This document shows, piece after piece, positions 13,041 through 25,729 of a stretch of DNA of 64,000 nucleotides (the first letter of the stretch is position 1; each line of letters begins with the position of its first letter). A model generated the notes under the pieces. The model saw only the letters and a program-made list of their open reading frames with translations, was not told the DNA's origin and did not search any database. The translations under genes were made by a program, and so were the position numbers. Origin of the DNA: Coriaria nepalensis (Eukaryota; Streptophyta; Magnoliopsida; Cucurbitales; Coriariaceae); NCBI GenBank assembly GCA_027186245.1, contig CP114481.1, positions 53,638,569-53,702,568 on the forward strand, in the 5' to 3' direction.

Positions 13041-14690
13041 ATCAACGGGCAAGAAAAAATCTAGAAAACTGTTTTGCGGGCTGAAGTACTTTCATGCAAA
13101 CGAATAAAAATGAGTATTAAATAGCACCTGATATGAAGATGAATTGAGAGCTTCAAATAAATCTAATTTCCGAACCATAATTGTTTTAGAGCGTAGGAGT
13201 TTGAGGGAGATAAAATGGTGAATGAATAAGATAAAAATAATACAAATTAAAATTAGACAAAGTTCCAAAAATTTACAAGAAAATCAACGGCCAAGAAAAA
13301 ATCTAGAAAAGAGTTTTGCAGAATGATGTACTTTCATGCAAACGAATGAAAATGAGTATTAAATAGTACCTGATATGAAGACGAATTGAGAGCTTCAAAC
13401 AAATCTAATTTCCGAACCCGAATTTGTTTAGAGCGTTGGAGTTTGAGAGAGATAAAATGGTGAATGTATAAGATAAAAATAATACAAATTAAAATTAGAC
13501 AAAGTTCCAAAAATTTACAAGAATATCAACCGGCGGGAAAAAATCTAGAAAAGTGTTTTACGGAATGATGTACTTTCATGCAAACGAATGAAAATGAGTA
13601 ACAAATAGTACCTGATATGTAAACGAAATGAGAGCTTCAAACAAATCTAATTTCCGAACCATAATTGTTTTAGAGCGTAGGAGTTTGAGGGAGATAAAAT
13701 GGTGAATGAAGAAGATAAAAATAATACAAATTAAAATTAGACAAAGTTCCAAAAATTTACAAGAAAATCAACGGGCAAGAAAAAATCTAGAAAAGAGTTT
13801 TGCAGAATGATGTACTTTCATGCAAACGAATGAAAATGAGTAACAAATAGTACCTGATATGAAAACGAAATGAGAGCTTCAAACAAATCTAATTTCCGAA
13901 CCATAATTGTTTTAGAGCGTTGGAGGTTGAGAGAGATAAAATTGTGAATGAATAAGATAAAAATAATACAAATTTAAATTAGACAAAGTTCCAAAAATTT
14001 ACAGGAATATCAACGGGCAAGAAAAAATCTAGAAAATTGTTTTGCGGGATGAAGTACTTTCATGCAAACGAATAAAAATGAGTATTAAATAGCACCTGAT
14101 ACGAAGACGATGTGAGAGCTTCAAACAAATCTAATTTCCAAACTATAATATTTTTAGAGCGTTGGAGCTTGAGAGAGATAAAATGGTGAATGAATAAGAT
14201 AAAAATAATACAAATTAAAATTAGACAAAGTTCCAAAAATTTACAAGAATATCAACGGGCAGGAAAAAAATCTAGAAAAGTGTTTTGCGGAATGAAGTAC
14301 TTTTATTCAAACAAATGAAAATGATTACAAAATAGTACCTGATATGAAAACGAATTGAGAGCCTCAAACAAATCTAATTTCCGAACCATAATTTTTTTAC
14401 AGTATTAGAGCTTGAGAGAGATAAAATGGTGAATGAGTAAGATAAAAATAATACAAATTAAAATTAGACAAAGTTCCAAAAATTAACAAGAATATCACCG
14501 GGCGGGAAAAAATGTAGAAAAGTGTTTTGCATAATGAAGTACTTTCATTCAAACGAATGAAAATGATTACGAAATAGTACCTGATATGAAAACGAATTGA
14601 GAGCCTCAAACAAATCTAATTTCCGAACCATAATTTTTTTACAGCATCGGAGCTTGAGAGAGATAAAATGGAGAATGAGTAAGATAAAAA
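13041..14690 (+). repeat. Mixed monomers related to the 1.7-3.4 kb trimer
   Basis: 'gcgtaggagtttgaggg' monomers at 13,191 and 13,675 (offset 484) are the same rare type seen near 1,830, 2,555 and 3,280. A monomer near 14,030-14,230 matches one near 7,490-7,700. One unit near 13,710 has 'gaagaagat' in place of 'gaataagat'. No gene is seen. Confidence 0.78.
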
Positions 14691-16460
14691 TAATAGAAAT
14701 TAAAATTAGACAAAAACTTTACAAGAATATCAATGGGCGGGAAAAAATCTAGAAAAGAGTTTTGCAGAATGATGTACTTTCACGCAAACGAATGAAAATG
14801 AGTAAGAAATAGTACTTGATATGAAAAAGAATTGAGAGGTTCAAACAAATCTAATTTTCGAACCATAAATTTTTTAGAGCGTTGGAGCTTGAGAGAGACA
14901 AAATGGTGAATGAATAAGATAAATATAATACAAATTAAAATTAGACAAAGTTCCGAAAATTTACAAGAAAATCAACGGGCAAGAAAAAACCTAGAAAAGA
15001 GTTTCGCAGAATGATGTACTTTCATGCAAACGAATGAAAATGAATAACAAATAGTACCTGATATGAAAACGAATTGAGAGCTTCAAACAAATCTAATTTC
15101 CGAACCATAATTTTTTTAAAGCGTTGGAGGTTGAGAGAGATAAAATGGTGAATCAATAAGAAAAAAATAATACAAATTAAAATTAGACAAAGTTCCAAAA
15201 TTTATAAGAAAATCGACGGGCAAGAAAAAATCAAGAAAAGAGTTTTGCAGAATGATGTACTTTCATGCAAACGAATGAAAATGAGTAAGAAATAGTACCT
15301 GATATGAAAACGAATTGAGAGCTTCAAACAAATCTAATTTCCGAACCATAATTTTTTTAGAGCGTTGGAGGTTGAGACAGATAAAATGGTGAATGAATAA
15401 GATAAAAATAATACAAATTAAAATTAGACAAAGTTCCAAAAATTTAAAAGAAAATCGACGGGCAAGAAAAAATCTAGAAAAGAGTTTTGCAGAATGATGT
15501 ACTTTCATACAAACGAATGAAAATGAGTAAGAAATAGTACCTGATATGAAAACGAATTGAGAGCTTCAAACAAATCTAATTTCCGAACCATAATTTTTTT
15601 AGAGCGTTGGAGGTTGAGAGAGATAAAATGGTGAATGACTAAGATAAAAATAATACAAATTAAAATTAGACAAAGTTCCAAAAATTTACAGGAATATCAA
15701 CGGGCAAGAAAAAATTTAGAAAAGTGTTTTGCGGGATGAAGTACTTTCATGCAAACGAATGAAAATGAGAAAGAAATAGTGCCTGATATGAAAACGAAAT
15801 GAGAGCTTCAAACAAATCTAATTTCCGAACCAGAATTTTTTAGAGCGTTGGAGCTTGAGAGAGATAAAATGGTGAATGAATAAGATAAAAATAATACAAA
15901 TTAAAATTAGACAAAAACTTTACAAGAATATCAATGGGCGGGAAAAAATCTAGAAAAGAGTTTTGCAGAATGATGTACTTTCATGCAAACGAATGAAAAT
16001 GAGTAAGAAATAGTACTTGATATGAAAAAGAATTGAGAGGTTCAAACAAATCTAATTTTCGAACCATAAATTTTTTTGAGCGTTGGAGCTTGAGAGAGAA
16101 AAAATGGTGAATGAATAAGATAAATATAATACAAATTAAAATTAGACAAAGTTCCGAAAATTTACAAGAAAATCAACGGGCAAGAAAAAACCTAGAAAAG
16201 AGTTTCGCAGAATGATGTACTTTCATTCAAACGAATGAAAATGAGTAACAAATAGTACTTGATATTAAAACGAAATGAGAGTTTCAAACAAATCTAATTT
16301 CCGAACCATAATTTTTTTAGAGCGTTCGAGGTTGAGAGAGATAAAATGGTGAATGAATAAGATAAAAATATTACAAATTAAAATTAGACAAAGTTTCAAA
16401 AATTTACAAGAAAATCAACGGGCAAGAAAAAATCTAGAAAAGAGTTTTGCAGAATGATGT
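14691..16460 (+). repeat. Pentamer higher-order repeat, 1,201 bp
   Basis: 'gacaaaaactttacaag', in which the usual 'gttccaaaaatt' context is shortened, lies near 14,709 and 15,910 (offset 1,201). It is followed in both by 'aatgggcggg', 'gaaaaagaattgagaggttc' and 'aaacctagaaaagagtttcg'. The shortened form also occurs once near 6,733, so the deletion is older than this HOR. Confidence 0.87.
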
Positions 16461-17646
16461 ACTTTCATGCAGACGAATGAAAATGAGTAAGAAAGGGTAC
16501 CTGATATGAAAACGAAATGAGAGCTTCAAACAAATCTAATTTCCGAACCATAATTTTTTTAGAGCGTTGGAGGTTGAGAGAGATAAAATGGTGAATGAAT
16601 AAGATAAAAATACTACAAATTAAAATTAGACAAAGTTCCAAAAATTTACAAGAAAATCAAAAGGCAAGAAAAAATCTAGAAAAGAGTTTTGCAGGAATGA
16701 TGTACTTTCATGCAAACGAATGAAAATGAGTAAGAAATAGTACTTGATATGAAAAGGAATTGAGAGCTCCAAACAAATCTAATTTCCGAGCCATAATTTT
16801 CTTAGAGCATTAGAGCTTGAGCGAGATAAAATGGTGAATGAATAAGATAAAAATAATACAAATTAAAATTAGACAAAGTTCCAAAATTTACAAGAATATC
16901 AACAGGCGGGAAAAAATCAAGAAAAGAGTTTTGCAGAATGATGTACTTTCATGCAAACGAATGAAAATGAGTAAGAAATAGTACTTGATATGAAAAGGAA
17001 TTGAGAGCTTCAAATAAATCTAATTTCCGAGCCATAATTTTTTTAGAACGTTGGAGGTTGAGAGAGATAAAATGGTGAATGAATAAGATAAAAATAATAC
17101 AAATTAAAATTAGACAAAGTTCCAAAAATTTACAGGAAAATCAACGGGCAACAAAATATCTAGAAAAGAGTTTTGCAGAATGATGTACTTTCATGCAAAC
17201 CAATGAAAATGAGTAAGAAATAGTACTTGATATGAAAAGGAATTGAGAGATTCAAACAAATCTAATTTCCGAGCTATAATTTTCTTGGAGCATTAGAGCT
17301 TGAGAGAGATGAAATGGTGAATGAATAAGATAAAAATAATACAAATTAAAATTAGACAAAGTTCCAAAAATTTACAAGCAAATCAACGGGCAAGAAAAAA
17401 TCTAGAAAAGTGTTTTGCAGAATGAAGTACTTTCATGCAAACGAATGAAAATGAGTAAGAAATAGTACCTGATATGAAAACGAAATGAGAGCTTCAAACA
17501 AATCTAATTTCCGAACCATAATTTTTTTAGAACGTTCGGGGTTGAGAGAGATAAAATGGTGAATGAATAAGATAAAAATACTACAAATTAAAATTAGACA
17601 AAGTTCCAAAAATTTACAAGAAAATCAATAGGCAAGAAAAAATCTA
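16461..17646 (+). repeat. L-type monomers, four-unit spacing
   Basis: The marker 'gcaggaatga' (one extra g) lies at 16,691 and 17,659, 968 bp or exactly four monomers apart. Markers 'gcagacgaatg' and 'tactacaaatt' first appear here and recur in the octamer to the right, so this segment looks like a diverged outer copy of that HOR. Confidence 0.75.
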
Positions 17647-19578
17647 GAAAAGAGTTTTGCAGGAATGATGTACTTTCATGCAAACGAATGAAAATGAGTA
17701 AGAAATAGTACCTGATATGAAAACGAAATCAGAGCTTCAAACAAATCTAATTTCCGAACCACAATTTTTTTAGAACGTTGGAGGTTGAGAGAGATAAAAT
17801 GGTGAATGAATAAGATAAAAATAATACAAATTAAAATTAGACAAAGTTCAAAAAATTTACAGGAAAATCAACGGGCAACAAAATATCTAGAAAAGAGTTT
17901 TGCAGAATGATGTACTTTCATGCAAACGAATGAAAATGAGTAAGAAATAGTACTTGATATGAAAAGAAATTGAGAGCTTCAAACAAATCTAATTTCTGAG
18001 CCATAATTTTCTTAGAGCATTAGAGCTTGAGAGAGATAAAATGGTGAATGAATAAGATAAAAATAATACAAATTAAACTTAGACAAAGTTCCAAAAATTT
18101 ACAAGAAAATCAACGGGCAAGAAAAAAATCTAGAAAAGTGTTTTGCGGAATGAAGTACTTTCATGCAAACGAATGAAAATGAGTAAGAAATAGTACCTGA
18201 TATGAAAATGAAATGAGAGCTTCAAACAAATCTAATTTCCGAACCATAATTTTTTTAGAACGTTCGGGGTTGAGAGAGATAAAATGGTGAATGAATAAGA
18301 TAAAAATACTACAAATTAAAATTAGACAAAGTTCCAAAAATTTACCAGAAAATCAACAGGCAAGAAAAAATCTAGAAAAGAGTTTTGCAGGAATGATGTA
18401 CAAACGAATGAAAATGAGTAAGAAATAGTACTTGATATGAAAAGGAATTGAGAGCTTCAAACAAATCTAATTTCCGAGCCATAATTTTCTTAGAGCATTA
18501 GAGCTTGAGAGAGATAAAATGGTGAATGAATAAGATAAAAATAATACAAATTAAAATTAGACAAAGTTCCAAAAATTTACAAGAAAATCAACGGGCAAGA
18601 AAAAATCTAGAAAAGTGTTTTGCGGAATGAAGTACTTTCATGCAAACGAATGAAAATGAGTAAGAAATAGTACCTGATATGAAAACGAAATGAGAGATTT
18701 AGACAAATCTAATTTCCGAACCACAATTTTTTTAGAACGTTGGAGGTTGAGAGAGATAAAATGGTGAATGAATAAGATAAAAATAATACAAATTAAAATT
18801 AGACAAAGTTCCAAAAATTTACAGGAAAATCAACGGGCAACAAAAAACCTAGAAAAGAGTTTCGCAGAATGATGTACTTTCATGCAAACGAATGAAAATG
18901 AATAACAAATAGTACCTGATATGAAAATGAATTGAGAGATTCAAACAAATCTAATTTCCGAACCATAATTTTTTTAAAGCATTGGAGGTTGAGAGAGATA
19001 AAATGGTGAATGAATAAGAAAAAAATAATACAAATTAAAATTAGACAAAGTTTCAAAAATTTACAAGAAAATCAACGGGCAAGAAAAAATCTAGAAAAGA
19101 GTTTTGCAGAATGATGTACTTTCATGCAGACGAATGAAAATGAGTAAGAAAGAGTACCTGATATGAAAACGAAATGAGAGCTTCAAACAAATCCAATTTC
19201 CGAACCATAATTTTTTTAGAGCGTTGGAGGTTGAGAGAGATAAAAGGGTGAATGAATAAGATAAAAATACTACAAATTAAAATTAGACAAAGTTCCAAAA
19301 ATTTACAAGAAAATCAACAGGCAAGAAAAAATCTAGAAAAGAGTTTTGCAGGAATGATGTACTTTCATGCAAACGAATGAAAATGAGTAAGAAATAGTAC
19401 CTGATATGAAAACGAAATGAGAGCTTCAAACAAATCTAATTTCCGAACCATAATTTTTTTAGATCGTTGGAGGTTGAGAGAGATAAAATGGTGAATGAAT
19501 AAGATAAAAATACTACAAATTAAAATTAGACAAGGTTCCAAAAATTTACAAGAAAATCAACAGGCAAGAAAAAATCTG
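17647..19578 (+). repeat. Octamer higher-order repeat, unit 1 (1,932 bp)
   Basis: Matches the adjacent unit at 19,579 with an offset of 1,932, falling to 1,930 after differing small deletions. Shared markers in order: 'gcaggaatga' (17,659/19,591), 'aaatcagagcttc', 'attaaacttag', 'gaacgttcggggttg', a second 'gcaggaatga' (18,387/20,319), 'gctttagac' or 'gatttagac', 'gaataacaaat', 'gcagacgaatg', 'aaaagggtgaatg', and a third 'gcaggaatga' (19,348/21,278). The last 180 bp or so (from 19,400) no longer match. Confidence 0.9.
18379..18610 (+). repeat. Monomer with an 8-bp deletion
   Basis: After 'gaatgatgta' at about 18,391-18,400 the sequence goes straight to 'caaacgaatg', so 'ctttcatg' is missing. 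The counterpart monomer in unit 2 keeps those bases but lost ten different bases just downstream. Confidence 0.88.
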
Positions 19579-21331
19579 GAAAAGAGTTTTGCAGGAATGA
19601 TGTACTTTCATGCAAACGAATGAAAATGAGTAAGAAATAGTACCTGATATGAAAACGAAATCAGAGCTTCAAACAAATCTAATTTCCGAACCACAATTTT
19701 TTTAGAACGTTGGAGGTTGAGAGAGATAAAATGGTGAATGAATAAGATAAAAATAATACAAATTAAAATTAGACAAAGTTCAAAAAATTTACAGGAAAAT
19801 CAACGGGCAACAAAATATCTAGAAAAGAGTTTTGCAGAATGATGTACTTTCATGCAAACGAATGAAAATGAGTAAGAAATAGTACTTGATATGAAAAGAA
19901 ATTGAGAGCTTCAAACAAATCTAATTTCCGAGCCATAATTTTGTTAGAGCATTAGAGCTTGAGAGAGATAAAATGGTGAATGAATAAGATAAAAATAATA
20001 CAAATTAAACTTAGACAAAGTTCCAAAAATTTACAAGAAAATCAACGGGCAAGAAAAAAATCTAGAAAAGTGTTTTGCGGAATGAAGTACTTTCATGAAA
20101 ACGAATGAAAATGAGTAAGAAATAGTACCTGATATGAAAATGAAATGAGAGCTTCAAACAAATCTAATTTCCGAACCATAATTTTTTTAGAACGTTCGGG
20201 GTTGAGAGAGATAAAATGGTGAATGAATAAGATAAAAATACTACAAATTAAAATTAGACAAAGTTCCAAAAATTTACCAGAAAATCAACAGGCAAGAAAA
20301 AATCTAGAAAAGAGTTTTGCAGGAATGATGTACTTTCATGCAAATGAGTAAGAAATAGTACTTGATATGAAAAGGAATTGAGAGCTTCAAACAAATCTAA
20401 TTTCCGAGCCATAATTTTCTTAGAGCATTAGAGCTTGAGAGAGATAAAATGGTGAATGAATAAGATAAAAATAATACAAATTAAAATTAGACAAAGTTCC
20501 AAAAATTTACAAGAAAATCAACGGGCAAGAAAAAATCTAGAAAAGTGTTTTGCGGAATGAAGTACTTTCATGCAAACGAATGAAAATGAGTAAGAAATAG
20601 TACCTGATATGAAAATGAAATGAGAGCTTTAGACAAATCTAATTTCCGAACCACAATTTTTTTAGAACGTTGGAGGTTGAGAGAGATAAAATGGTGAATG
20701 AATAAGATAAAAATAATACAAATTAAAATTAGACAAAGTTCCAAAAATTTACAGGAAAATCAACGGGCAACAAAAAATCTAGAAAATAGTTTTGCAGAAT
20801 GATGTACTTTCATGCAAACGAATGAAAATGAATAACAAATAGTACCTGATATGAAAATGAATTGAGAGATTCAAACAAATCTAATTTCCGAACCATAATT
20901 TTTTTAAAGCGTTGGAGGTTGAGAGAGATAAAATGGTGAATGAATAAGAAAAAAATAATACAAATTAAAATTAGACAAAGTTTCAAAAATTTACAAGAAA
21001 ATCAACGGGCAAGAAAAAATCTAGAAAAGAGTTTTGCAGAATGATGTACTTTCATGCAGACGAATGAAAATGAGTAAGAAAGAGTACCTGATATGAAAAC
21101 GAAATGAGAGCTTCAAACAAATCTAATTTCCGAACCATAATTTTTTTAGAGCGTTGGAGGTTGAGAGAGATAAAAGGGTGAATGAATAAGATAAAAATAC
21201 TACAAATTAAAATTAGACAAAGTTCCAAAAATTTACAAGAAAATCAACAGGCAAGAAAAAATCTAGAAAAGAGTTTTGCAGGAATGATGTACTTTCATGC
21301 AAACGAATGAAAATGAGTAAGAAATAGTACT
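19579..21331 (+). repeat. Octamer higher-order repeat, unit 2
   Basis: A tandem copy of unit 1 with few differences: for example 'catgaaaacg' for 'catgcaaacg' near 20,096, and 'aatctagaaaatag' for 'acctagaaaagag' near 20,776. Homology ends near 21,331, where this copy continues 'acttgatatgaaaagg' and unit 1 has 'acctgatatgaaaacg'. Confidence 0.9.
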
Positions 21332-22080
21332 TGATATGAAAAGGAATTGAGAGCTTCAAACAAATCTAATTTCCGAGCCATAATTTTCTTTGAGCATTAG
21401 AGCTTGAGGGAGATAAAATGGTGAATGAATAAGATAAAAATAATACAAATTAAAATTAGACAAAGTTCCAAAAATTTACAAGAAAATCAACGGGCAAGAA
21501 AAAATCTAGAAAAGTGTTTTGCGGAATGACGTACTTTCATGCAAACGAATGAAAATGAGTAAGAAATAGTACCTGATATGAAAACGAAATGAGAGCTTCA
21601 AACAAATCTAATTTCCGAACCATAATTTTTTTAGAACGTTGGAGGTTGAGAGAGATAAAATGGTTAATGAATAAGATAAAAATAATACAAATTAAAATTA
21701 GACAAAGTTCAAAAAATTTACAGGAAAATCAACGGGCAACAAAAAACCTAGAAAAGAGTTTCGCAGAATGATGTACTTTCATGCAAACGAATGAAAATGA
21801 ATAACAAATAATACCTGATATGAAAACAAATTGAGAGATTCAAACAAATCTAATTTCCGAACCATAATTTTTTTAAAGCGTTGGAGGTTGAGAGAGATAA
21901 AATGGTGAATGAATAAGAAAAAAATAATACAAATTAAAATTAGACAAAGTTTCAAAAATTTACAAGAAAATCAACGGGCAAGAAAAAATATAGAAAAGAG
22001 TTTTGCAGAATGATGTACTTTCATGCAAACGAATGAAAATGAGTAAGAAAGAGTACCTGATATGAAAACGAAATGAGAGC
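21332..22080 (+). repeat. L-type monomers between octamer copies
   Basis: About three monomers that include an 'acctagaaaagagtttcg' unit near 21,747 and a 'gaataacaaat' unit, so they resemble the centre of the octamer but joined differently. Nothing else is visible. Confidence 0.75.
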
Positions 22081-22785
22081 TTCAAACAAATCTAATTTCC
22101 GAACCATAATTTTTTTAGATCGTTGGAGGTTGAGAGAGATAAAATGGTGAATGAATAAGATAAAAATACTACAAATTAAAATTAGACAAGGTTCCAAAAA
22201 TTTACAAGAAAATCAACAGGCAAGAAAAAATCTAGAAAAGAGTTTTGCAGGAATGATGTACTTTCATGCAAACGAATGAAAATGAGTAAGAAATAGTACC
22301 TGATATGAAAACGAAATCAGAGCTTCAAACAAATCTAATTTCCGAACCACAATTTTTTTAGAACGTTGGAGGTTGAGAGAGATAAAATGGTGAATGAATA
22401 AGATAAAAATAATACAAATTAAAATTAGACAAAGTTCAAAAAATTTACAGGAAAATCAACGGGCAACAAAATATCTAGAAAAGAGTTTTGCAGAATGATG
22501 TACTTTCATGCAAACGAATGAAAATGAGTAAGAAATAGTACTTGATATGAAAAGAAATTGAGAGCTTCAAACAAATCTAATTTCCGAGCCATAATTTTCT
22601 TAGAGCATTAGAGCTTGAGAGAGATAAAATGGTGAATGAATAAGATAAAAATAATAGAAATTAAACTTAGACAAAGTTCCAAAAATTTACAAGAAAATCA
22701 ACGGGCAAGAAAAAAATCTAGAAAAGTGTTTTGCGGAATGAAGTACTTTCATGAAAACGAATGAAAATGAGTAAGAAATAGTACC
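22081..22785 (+). repeat. Partial third octamer copy
   Basis: Matches about 19,425-20,129 at an offset of 2,656. Both copies have 'agatcgttggagg' and 'gacaaggttcc' followed by 'gcaggaatga', 'aaatcagagc', 'attaaacttag' and 'catgaaaacg'. It shares 'catgaaaacg' with unit 2 rather than unit 1, so it was copied from a unit-2-like source. Confidence 0.85.
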
Positions 22786-23028
22786 TGATATGAAAAGAAA
22801 TTGAGAGCTTCAAACAAATCTAATTTCCGAGCCATAATTTTCTTAGAGCATTAGAGCTTGAGAGAGATAAAATGGTGAATGAATAAGATAAAAATAATAG
22901 AAATTAAACTTAGACAAAGTTCCAAAAATTTACAAGAAAATCAACGGGCAAGAAAAAAATCTAGAAAAGTGTTTTGCGGAATGAAGTACTTTCATGAAAA
23001 CGAATGAAAATGAGTAAGAAATAGTACC
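22543..23028 (+). repeat. Perfect tandem duplication of one monomer (243 bp)
   Basis: 22,543-22,785 and 22,786-23,028 appear identical, including the otherwise rare combination 'aataatagaaa', 'ttaaacttag' and 'catgaaaacg'. At the outer edges the match breaks at 22,542/22,785 (t versus c) and a few bases after 23,028. This is the simplest recent unequal exchange in the window. Confidence 0.92.
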
Positions 23029-23236
23029 TGATATGAAAACGAAATGAGAGCTTCAAACAAATCTAATTTCCGAACAATAATTTTTTTAGAACGTTGGAGG
23101 TTGAGAGAGATAAAATGGAGAATGAATAAGATAAAAATAATACAAATTAAAATTAGACAAAGTTCCAAATATTTACAGGAAAATCAACGGGCAACAAAAT
23201 ATCTAGAAAAGAGTTTTGCAGAATGATGTACTTTCA

Positions 23237-24880
23237 TGCTAACGAATGGAAATGAGTAAGAAATAGTACCTGATATGAAAACGAAATGAGAGCTTCAAAC
23301 AAATCTAATTTCCGAACCATAATTTTTTTACAGCATTAGAGCTTGAGAGAGATAAAATGGTGAATGAGTAAGATAAAAATAATACAAATTAAAATTAGAC
23401 AAAGTTCCAAAAATTTACCGGAAAATCAACGGGCAACAAAATATCTAGAAACGAGTTTTGCAGAATGATGTACTTTCATGCAAACGAATGAAAATGAGTA
23501 AGAAATAGTACTTGATATGAAAAGGAATTGAGAGCTTCAAACAAATCTAATTTCCGAGCCATAATTTTCTTAGAGCATTAGAGCTTGAGAGAGATAAAAT
23601 GGTGAATGAATAAGATAAAAATAATACAAATTAAAATTAGACAAAGTTCCAAAAATTTACAAGAAAATCAACGGGCAAGAAAAAATCTTGAAAAGAGTTT
23701 TGCAGAATGATGTACTTTCATGCTAACGAATGGAAATGAGTAAGAAATAGTACCTGATATGAAAACGAAATGAGAGCTTCAAACAAATCTAATTTCCGAA
23801 CCATAATTTTTTTACAGCATTAGAGCTTGAGAGAGATAAAATGGTGAATGAGTAAGATAAAAATAATACAAATTAAAATTAGACAAAGTTCCAAAAATTT
23901 ACCGGAAAATCAACGGGCAACAAAATATCTAGAAACGAGTTTTGCAGAATGATGTACTTTCATGCAAACGAATGAAAATGAGTAAGAAATAGTACTTGAT
24001 ATGAAAAGGAATTGAGAGCTTCAAACAAATCTAATTTCCGAGCCATAATTTTCTTAGAGCATTAGAGCTTGAGAGAGATAAAATGGTGAATGAATAAGAT
24101 AAAAATAATACAAATTAAAATTGGACAAAGTTCCAAAAATTTACAAGAAAATCAACGGGCAAGAAAAAATCTAGAAAAGTGTTTTGCGGAATGAAGTACT
24201 TTCATGCAAACGAATGAAAATGAGTAAGAAATAGTACCTGATATGAAAACGAAATGAGAGCTTCAAACAAATCTAATTTCTGAAACATAATTTTTTTAGA
24301 ACGTTGGAGGTTGAGAGAGATAAAATGGTGAATGAATAAGATAAAAATAATACAAATTAAAATTAGACAAAGTTCAAAAAATTTACAAGAAAATCAACGG
24401 GCAAGAAAAAATCTAGAAAAGAGTTTTGCAGAATGATGTACTTTCATGCTAACGAATGGAAATGAGTAAGAAATAGTACCTGATATGAAAACGAAATGAG
24501 AGCTTCAAACAAATCTAATTTCCGAACCATAATTTTTTTACAGCATTAGAGCTTGAGAGAGATAAAATGGTGAATGAGTAAGATAAAAATAATACAAATT
24601 AAAATTAGACAAAGTTCCAAAAATTTACCGGAAAATCAACGGGCAACAAAATATCTAGAAACGAGTTTTGCAGAATGATGTACTTTCATGCAAACGAATG
24701 AAAATGAGTAAGAAATAGTACTTGATATGAAAAGGAATTGAGAGCTTCAAACAAATCTAATTTCCGAGCCATAATTTTCTTAGAGCATTAGAGCTTGAGA
24801 GAGATAAAATGGTGAATGAATAAGATAAAAATAATACAAATTAAAATTAGACAAAGTTCCAAAAATTTATAAGAAAATCA
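23237..24880 (+). repeat. Dimer/trimer HOR with 'gctaacgaatgg'
   Basis: 'tgctaacgaatgg' lies at 23,237, 23,721 and 24,447, spacings of 484 and 726 bp. Each is followed one monomer later by 'ttaccggaaaatcaacggg' and 'atctagaaacgag', then by an 'attttcttagagcattag' monomer. The second period contains one extra monomer (about 24,160-24,400), turning the dimer into a trimer. Confidence 0.88.
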
Positions 24881-25729
24881 ACGGGCAAAAAAAAATCTAG
24901 AAAAGAGTTTTGCAGAATGATGTACTTTCATGCGAACGAATGAAAATGAGTAAGAAATAGTACTTGATATGAAAAGGAATTGAGAGCTTCAAACAAATCT
25001 AATTTCCGAACTACAATTTTTTTAGAGCGTTGGAGCTTGAGAGAGATAAAATGGTGAATGAATAAGATAAAAATAATACAATTAAAATTAGACAAAGTTC
25101 CAAAAATTTACAAGAAAATCAACGGGCAACAAAATATCTAGAAAAGAGTTTTGTAGAATGATGTACTTTCATGCAAACGAAAAAAAATGAGTAAGAAATA
25201 GTACTTGATATGAAATGGAATTGAGAGCTTCAAACAAATCTAATTTCCGAACCATAATTTTTTTAGAGCATTGGAGCTTGAGAGAGATAAAATGGTGAAT
25301 GAATAAGATAAAAATAATACAAATTAAAGTTAGACAAAGTTCCAAAAATTTATAAGAACATCAACGGGCAAGAAAAAATCTAGAAAAGAGTTTTGCAGAA
25401 TGATATACTTTCATGCAAACGAATGAAATGAGTAAGAAATAGTACTTGATATGAAAACGAATTGAGAGCTTCAAACAAATGTAATTTTCGAACCATAATT
25501 TTTTTAGAGCGTTGGAGCTTAAGAGAGATAAAATGGGGAATGAATAAGATAAAAATGATACAAATTAAAATTAGACAAAGTTCCAAAAATTTACAAGAAA
25601 ATCAACGGGCAAAAAAAAAATCTAGAAAAGAGTTTTGCAGAATGATGTACTTTCATGCGAACGAATGAAAATGAGTGAGAAATAGTACTTGATATGAAAA
25701 CGAATTGGGATCTTCGAACAAATCTAATT
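24881..25729 (+). repeat. Last L-type monomers before the R-rich region
   Basis: About three and a half monomers with small oddities: 'gaaaaaaaatgag' near 25,180, 'cgaatgaaatgag' near 25,419 and a longer A-run near 25,612-25,621. These look like slippage in A-runs. R-like features ('gcatgagag', 'aggcggga') begin just after. No gene is seen. Confidence 0.78.

Noticed and set aside
22543..23028. Perfect 243-bp tandem copy read as a target-site or transposon duplication.
   Set aside because: The unit is exactly one satellite monomer in register with its neighbours, so unequal exchange explains it. There are no terminal repeats or inserted sequence.
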